A stretch of DNA of 54,157 nucleotides from Gluconacetobacter entanii (GTDB lineage: Bacteria > Pseudomonadota > Alphaproteobacteria > Acetobacterales > Acetobacteraceae), in assembly GCF_003206495.1 (NCBI RefSeq), contig NZ_NKUF01000021.1:1-54157 (forward strand), read 5' to 3'. Under the pieces are notes generated by a model. The model ran no database searches. It worked only from the letters and a program-made list of their open reading frames with translations, and was not told where the DNA came from. The position numbers were made by a program, and so were the translations under genes. This document shows, one piece after another, positions 49,753 through 54,157 of the stretch. Within the stretch, counting starts at the first letter, position 1; each line of letters opens with the position of its first letter.

Positions 49753-49807
49753 TCATCAGACAGTGGAGGGTCCCCAGTGCCGCGGGTACCCGACCGTTGG
49801 CGCACCC

Positions 49808-49835
49808 TCATAAGCCGTGAATCGGGGCCTTGCAA
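49808..49835 (-). promoter_or_regulatory. Candidate guaB promoter
   Basis: On the minus strand a TTGCAA (-35-like, 49830-49835) and a TTATGA (-10-like, 49808-49813) are separated by 16 bases and point towards guaB. The match to sigma-70 hexamers is moderate. Confidence 0.35.
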
Positions 49836-49894
49836 GCGTTGTGCGCTTCCTTCGGCCCGGATTCGGTCCAGAAAAGAAAGATCGTCCGCTGCAA

Positions 49895-51466
49895 TCAGCG
49901 TCCGGGGCCGCCGCGCCCCGTCGCCTCATGGGTGGCCAGCACCGCGCCGTCCTCCGTGTCGCGTTCGATCAACTGCACACCATATCCCCACAGGTCCGCC
50001 ATATGCTGCAGGGTCTTGCGCGCATCGTCGGGGTGGAACTGGTGCCCCCGCGTCGTGCGGTGTTCCATCGTCAGCAGGCGGTCAGTGTGCATGTTGGCGC
50101 TGATGATCTCGATTTCCGCATTCATGTTGGCGGGATCGTGGTTCTGCGCCACCGTGCGCCGGATGTCGCGATATCCCGCATCATCATGGATCGCATCCAC
50201 CAGCAGATAGGGGGCCGAGGTATCGTCATGGAGACGGAACATGCGGAACCTGCGCATCACGGCGGGGGAGAGGTACTGCAGGATGAAGCTCTCGTCGCGG
50301 AATTCGGACCATGCATGTTTCAGTGTCTCGACGGGACGGTTGTTGCCCGCGATGTCGGGGAACCATGCGCGGTCCTCCTCGGTCGGGGACGTGCAGATGC
50401 GCGCGATGTCGCCCATCATCGCAAAGCCCAGCGCATAGGGGTTGAAGGACGGGCCGCCACCTGCGTCAAAATCGGGCTGGGTGATGACATTGCTGGTGGA
50501 ATGGATGGCCTCCAGATACGCGGCGTCGTCAATGCGGCCGTTTTCATGCAGGCGGCGCATGATGTAGTCATGCACCCATGTCGCACAGCCTTCGTTCATC
50601 ATCTTGAGTTGCGGCTGCGGATAGAAATACTGCGCGATCATGCGCACGATGCGGATGACCTCACGCTCCCACGGGGCGAGCAGCGGGGCATGTTTTTCCA
50701 GGAAATAGAGCAGGTTTTCTTCCGGCAGGCCAAGGCGGTGGCGCAGCGGGTCGTTCAGTGTCGTGTCGGGCTGCTGCTCCTCATCGACGGGCACGGTGCG
50801 CCACAGGTCGTTGAAGGTCGCCTCCTCATGCAGGAGGCGGGCCTGCGCGCGGCGCTGCTCGCCCCGCAGGTCAAGCCGCCTTGAGCCCGAATGGCGATGC
50901 ACCCCCTGCCCCTGCAGCGCGTGGGCGGCGTCAAGGATACGCTCCACCGCCGCGATGCCATGGCGTTCCTCGCACTGGTGGATGTAGCCACGCGCGAATT
51001 CGAGGTAGTCGAGGATCTCCGACGCGTTGGTCCATTCGCGGAACAGGCGGTTGTTGTGGAAGAAATGGTTGTGGCCGAACGCGGCATGCGCGATCACCAG
51101 CGTCTGCATCGTGGCGGAGTTTTCCTCCATCAGGTAGCTGATGCACGGGTCGGAATTGATGACGACCTCGTACGCCAGCCCCATCATGCCCAGGCGATAG
51201 GCGTTTTCGTGGGCGATGAACCGCTTGCCCAGTGACCAGTGACGATAGCCAAGTGGCATGCCGTGGGCGGTATAGACATCGAGCATCTGTTCGGATGTGA
51301 TGATCTCCAGCCGGTTGGGATAGGTCGTAAGGCCAAGTTCCCCCTCCGCGATCTCTGCCACCGCGTCGTAGCAGTCGCGCAGGATCTCGAAATTCCAGTC
51401 ATTCCCCTGATACAGCAGGCCGGAGCGTGCCCGCGTGGGCGGGGATACGGGGCGAAGGTCCATCAT
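49895..51466 (-). CDS. spoVR: SpoVR family protein
   Basis: This 523 aa protein belongs to the SpoVR/YcgB family, named for a Bacillus spore-cortex gene but widespread in non-sporulating bacteria. Its biochemical role is unknown. Family segments include the MGLAYEVVINSDPCISYLMEENS stretch, MNEGCATWVHDYIM near residue 300, and NPYALGFAMMGDI. The start ATG overlaps the yeaH stop (ATGA), showing coupling to the prkA-yeaH operon. In E. coli ycgB is unlinked from yeaGH but shares their stress control, so the direct linkage here reinforces a common function. Confidence 0.95.
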   Translation of the reverse strand: MMDLRPVSPPTRARSGLLYQGNDWNFEILRDCYDAVAEIAEGELGLTTYPNRLEIITSEQMLDVYTAHGMPLGYRHWSLGKRFIAHENAYRLGMMGLAYEVVINSDPCISYLMEENSATMQTLVIAHAAFGHNHFFHNNRLFREWTNASEILDYLEFARGYIHQCEERHGIAAVERILDAAHALQGQGVHRHSGSRRLDLRGEQRRAQARLLHEEATFNDLWRTVPVDEEQQPDTTLNDPLRHRLGLPEENLLYFLEKHAPLLAPWEREVIRIVRMIAQYFYPQPQLKMMNEGCATWVHDYIMRRLHENGRIDDAAYLEAIHSTSNVITQPDFDAGGGPSFNPYALGFAMMGDIARICTSPTEEDRAWFPDIAGNNRPVETLKHAWSEFRDESFILQYLSPAVMRRFRMFRLHDDTSAPYLLVDAIHDDAGYRDIRRTVAQNHDPANMNAEIEIISANMHTDRLLTMEHRTTRGHQFHPDDARKTLQHMADLWGYGVQLIERDTEDGAVLATHEATGRGGPGR

Positions 51467-52773
51467 GCGTGTTCCCTTTCAGGCTGCTGCGAGAAGAGGT
51501 CGCGAAAGACAGGGAAGATATCCTTGCGTTCGGCAACGCGCCGGACCGCAAGGTGGGGCACATGGGTGGAAATGTCGTGATAGGCACGCCACAGGTCCGT
51601 CTGCCCCCGGATCACCGCGCCGGAGGCCGAGACCTCGATATAGGCGAAATACTGCACGTTCGGCAGGATCTCATCGCTCAGCAGCGTGCAGGCGCGCGCC
51701 ATGTCCGAAGGCAGGTTGTCACCGTCTGAGACCTGCGCGGCATAGATGTTCCAGCTATGGACCGGGTAGCGGCGCTTCTGGATCTCGGCCATCAGTTCCA
51801 GCGCGGAGGAGACCAGCGTGCCCCCCGTGCTCGGGTCGTGGAAGAACGTGTTCTCATCCACTTCCTCCGCCCGTTCTGCATGGCGGATGAACACGATGTC
51901 GAGCGTGCGGTAGCGCCGTTCGAGGAACACGTGCAGCAGCGAGAAGAACTGCTTGGCAAGGTCCTTCATCCGCTCGGTCATGGAGCCGGAGACATCCATC
52001 AGGCAGAACATTACCGCGCGTGTCACAGGCTGCGGCACCACGGCATGACGGCGATAACGCAGGTCAACCGGGTCCACCCACGGAATGCGCGCCAACCGGC
52101 GCTGCATGGTCGCGCGCTGTTCACGCAACTGCTGGAGTTCCTCAAGCTCGCCCGTGCTCAGGGGGCGCTGTTCCTCCAGTGCCGCGATGCGCTGCTCCAC
52201 CTGCACCATTTCATCGGGACGCGGGCGGCGCAGGCCGATGCGCCGGGCGATGGAACGGCGCATCGTGCGCGACAGGTCCAGTTGCGAGGGTGAGCCTTCG
52301 TTGCTCAGTCCCGCGCGCATGGGGGCCGTCGTCTCGGTTGTCGAGAGTTCGCGCTTGATGAGGTCCGGCAGTTCAAGGTCATCAAGGAAAAGGTCGAGGA
52401 ATTCCTCCCGGCTCAGGACAAAGCGGAAGCTGTCCTCCCCCTCCCCGGTTTCCGACGGGTTGCCTTCGCCTGCGCCGCCACCGCCCTGCCCTGCGGATGG
52501 TGGTCGCTGCAGCTTGTCGCCACGGCAGAATTCCTTGTTGCCCGTCAGGATGAAATGACGGCTGCCCCCGCTGAAGACCCGGTGGAAAGAGGGTTCGTGC
52601 AGCGCGTCCGCCGGGACGGTGACGCTTCTGTCATGTCCGGTCTCCTGTATGCTGCCGTGTGCGATCGCTTCGCGCACGGATTTCTGGACGGCGTCGCGGG
52701 CGCGTTCGATCACGCGGCGCCGGTTCTCGATATTTTTCCCATGGGGATTGGAACGTCTGTCAATGATGTCCAC
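51463..52773 (-). CDS. yeaH: YeaH/YhbH family protein (UPF0229)
   Basis: This 436 aa protein of the YeaH/YhbH family is always found with PrkA-type kinases. The N-terminus (MDIIDRRSNPHGKNIENRRR) is typical. The C-terminal half has a von Willebrand A-like domain with the metal site DVSGSMTERM (D-x-S-x-S) near residue 256. The middle contains a Gly/Glu-rich, probably disordered linker (about 90-115). It lies 26 bp after prkA and overlaps spoVR by 4 bp. Its molecular function is not established. Confidence 0.94.
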   Translation of the reverse strand: MDIIDRRSNPHGKNIENRRRVIERARDAVQKSVREAIAHGSIQETGHDRSVTVPADALHEPSFHRVFSGGSRHFILTGNKEFCRGDKLQRPPSAGQGGGGAGEGNPSETGEGEDSFRFVLSREEFLDLFLDDLELPDLIKRELSTTETTAPMRAGLSNEGSPSQLDLSRTMRRSIARRIGLRRPRPDEMVQVEQRIAALEEQRPLSTGELEELQQLREQRATMQRRLARIPWVDPVDLRYRRHAVVPQPVTRAVMFCLMDVSGSMTERMKDLAKQFFSLLHVFLERRYRTLDIVFIRHAERAEEVDENTFFHDPSTGGTLVSSALELMAEIQKRRYPVHSWNIYAAQVSDGDNLPSDMARACTLLSDEILPNVQYFAYIEVSASGAVIRGQTDLWRAYHDISTHVPHLAVRRVAERKDIFPVFRDLFSQQPEREHA

Positions 52774-52799
52774 TGCGCATTACCACCATGTTCCGTGTG

Positions 52800-54137
52800 T
52801 CAGGCGGACTGCTTGACCCGCATGTACCATTCAACCAATCGACGGACCTGGCGTTCCGTGTAACCACGCGCAATCATGCGTCCCACGAATTCGTCGTGCT
52901 TGTGCCCGGTTTCCCTGTCCTTCTTCGACCCGAAGCTGATGACCGGCAGCAGGTCCTCCACCTGGCTGAACATCCGCTTTTCAATGACGTCGCGGATTTT
53001 CTCGTATGACGTCCATGACGGGTTGCGGCCGGCATTGTTCGCGCGTGCGCGCAGGGCGAATTTCACGACCTCGTTACGGAAATCCTTGGGATTGGCGATA
53101 CCCGCGGGCTTTTCCGTCTTCGTCAGTTCGGAATTGAGCAGGTCGCGGTTGAGCATCTGCCCCGTGTCGGGATCCTTGAAATCCTGGTCCTCGATCCACG
53201 CATCGGCATGTTCGAGGTAACGGTCGAACAGGTTCTGGCCATAGTCGTTATAGCTTTCCAGATACGCCTTCTGGATCTCGTGCCCCAGATATTCGGCATA
53301 GCGCCCGGCAAGTTCGGACTTGAGGGTGGCGAGGTACTGGGCCTCCACCTCCGCCGGGAACTGTTCGCGCCTGATGGCCTGTTCCAGCACATACATCAGA
53401 TGGACCGGGTCGGCCGCGATTTCCGTGGGGTCGTGGTTGAACGTGGCCGACAGCACCTTGTAGGCGAAGCGGGTGGAAATGCCGTTCATCCCTTCGTTCA
53501 CGCCGGCGGCGTCGCGATATTCCTGCATCGTGCGGGCCTTGGTGTCGGTCTCGCGGATGTTTTCCCCGTCATAGACCCGCATCTTGGCGAACTGGGTGGA
53601 GTTGGGGTGTGGTTTGAGCCGCGACATGACGGCGAAGCGCGCCAGCATTTCCAGCGTGTTGGGCGCACACGGGGCGGACGAAAGGCTGGAGGTGTCGATC
53701 AGCTTTTCATAGATCATCGCCTCCTCGCTGACGCGCAGGCAGTAAGGCACCTTGATGACGCAGACACGGTCGAGGAAGGCCTCGTTGGAGCGGTTGTTGC
53801 GGAAGGTCTGCCATTCGGCCTCGTTCGAATGGGCAAGGATCACGCCGGTAAAGGGAATGGCGCCGATATTCTCCGTGCCGACATAATTCCCCTCCTGCGT
53901 TGCCGTCAGCAGCGGATGGAGCATCTTGATGGGGGCCTTGAACATCTCCACGAATTCAAGGATGCCCTGGTTGGCACGGTTCAGCCCGCCGGAGAAGCTG
54001 TAGGCATCGGGATCGTTCTGGCTGTAATTTTCCAACTGCCGGATATCGACTTTCCCCACCAGATTCCATGAGGAGTGGATAGCGAGCCGCGCCGTGTCAG
54101 AGTGTGCTTGCTGAAACTCTCTGGAGGGCAGAACCAT
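52800..54137 (-). CDS. prkA: PrkA-type serine protein kinase, N-terminal part missing
   Basis: PrkA/YeaG is a stress-related serine protein kinase with an AAA+ domain. Residues from LVGKVDIRQLENYSQNDPD onward (base 54062 down to 52800) match the family to its normal end. That is about 420 of ~645 residues, and the AAA+ Walker A half is absent. The first 25 residues of the open frame (from ATG 54137) do not look like PrkA, and an in-frame stop (54155-54153) lies just upstream. The gene is therefore truncated at about 54062, by insertion or by the assembly. It leads the prkA-yeaH-spoVR operon. Confidence 0.88.
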   Translation of the reverse strand: MVLPSREFQQAHSDTARLAIHSSWNLVGKVDIRQLENYSQNDPDAYSFSGGLNRANQGILEFVEMFKAPIKMLHPLLTATQEGNYVGTENIGAIPFTGVILAHSNEAEWQTFRNNRSNEAFLDRVCVIKVPYCLRVSEEAMIYEKLIDTSSLSSAPCAPNTLEMLARFAVMSRLKPHPNSTQFAKMRVYDGENIRETDTKARTMQEYRDAAGVNEGMNGISTRFAYKVLSATFNHDPTEIAADPVHLMYVLEQAIRREQFPAEVEAQYLATLKSELAGRYAEYLGHEIQKAYLESYNDYGQNLFDRYLEHADAWIEDQDFKDPDTGQMLNRDLLNSELTKTEKPAGIANPKDFRNEVVKFALRARANNAGRNPSWTSYEKIRDVIEKRMFSQVEDLLPVISFGSKKDRETGHKHDEFVGRMIARGYTERQVRRLVEWYMRVKQSA

Positions 54138-54157
54138 GCTCGAGGCATCTGATCATC
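54066..54157 (+). mobile_element. Possible insertion-sequence end at right window edge (partial)
   Basis: Sequence beyond about 54065 no longer encodes PrkA. On the plus strand it holds a strong GGAGGG ribosome-binding site (54123-54128) eight bases before an ATG (54136) whose frame runs out of the window. A short leader followed by an outward start codon looks like the left end of an insertion sequence with its transposase start. Seven codons are too few to identify it. Confidence 0.3.

Overview
The window is GC-rich alphaproteobacterial chromosome and almost certainly comes from an acetic acid bacterium (Acetobacteraceae, probably the Komagataeibacter/Gluconacetobacter group). The strongest sign is the acetic-acid-resistance set of a succinyl-CoA:acetate CoA-transferase (AarC), a SixA-type phosphatase (AarB-like) and a citrate synthase (AarA-like) within 5.5 kb. 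The rest is mainly core housekeeping genes. I see no tRNA, rRNA, CRISPR array, prophage or plasmid gene, and no complete insertion sequence.

Layout. 1-2.8 kb: broken rlmN, argG, an FKBP lipoprotein. 2.9-8.7 kb: cytochrome c lipoprotein, trpS, yjbQ, the formaldehyde-detoxification pair frmA-fghA (minus strand), a bestrophin-like channel, carD. 8.8-15 kb: tamA-tamB outer-membrane assembly operon (minus). 15.5-19.6 kb: miaB-phoH-ybeY-corC RNA-maturation operon. 19.8-25 kb: dsbA-like oxidoreductase and a very long smc. 25-30.5 kb: aarC (minus), a metallophosphoesterase, chorismate mutase, sixA/aarB-like, citrate synthase. 30.6-34.7 kb: small unknown protein, pyrE, murI, ispB (minus), a tRNA-modifying methyltransferase. 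34.8-38 kb: nrdA-nrdB, class I ribonucleotide reductase, with two NrdR-like boxes upstream. 38.1-42.2 kb: uvrC-pgsA-lipoprotein-moaD-moaE (minus). 42.6-46.8 kb: xth, a response regulator (minus), an L,D-transpeptidase, a cation/proton antiporter (minus). 46.9-49.8 kb: guaB and an RsmB-like rRNA methyltransferase (minus). 49.9-54.1 kb: prkA-yeaH-spoVR stress operon (minus).

How the genes work together. The Aar enzymes run the modified citric acid cycle that consumes acetate: AarC makes acetyl-CoA from acetate using succinyl-CoA, and citrate synthase draws the acetyl-CoA off. NrdAB, PyrE and GuaB supply nucleotides. TamAB, MurI, IspB, PgsA, the L,D-transpeptidase and CorC serve the envelope. 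PrkA-YeaH-SpoVR is a conserved stress signalling module.

Noteworthy points. The reading frames at both window edges (rlmN at about 98, prkA at about 54062) stop matching their families abruptly. The outer sequence at each edge carries an outward-pointing ribosome-binding site plus ATG, which suggests insertion sequences or an assembly break. A bipartite hairpin repeat occurs three times, once between nrdA and nrdB. The DNA between citrate synthase and its convergent small neighbour packs three strong hairpins into 140 bp.
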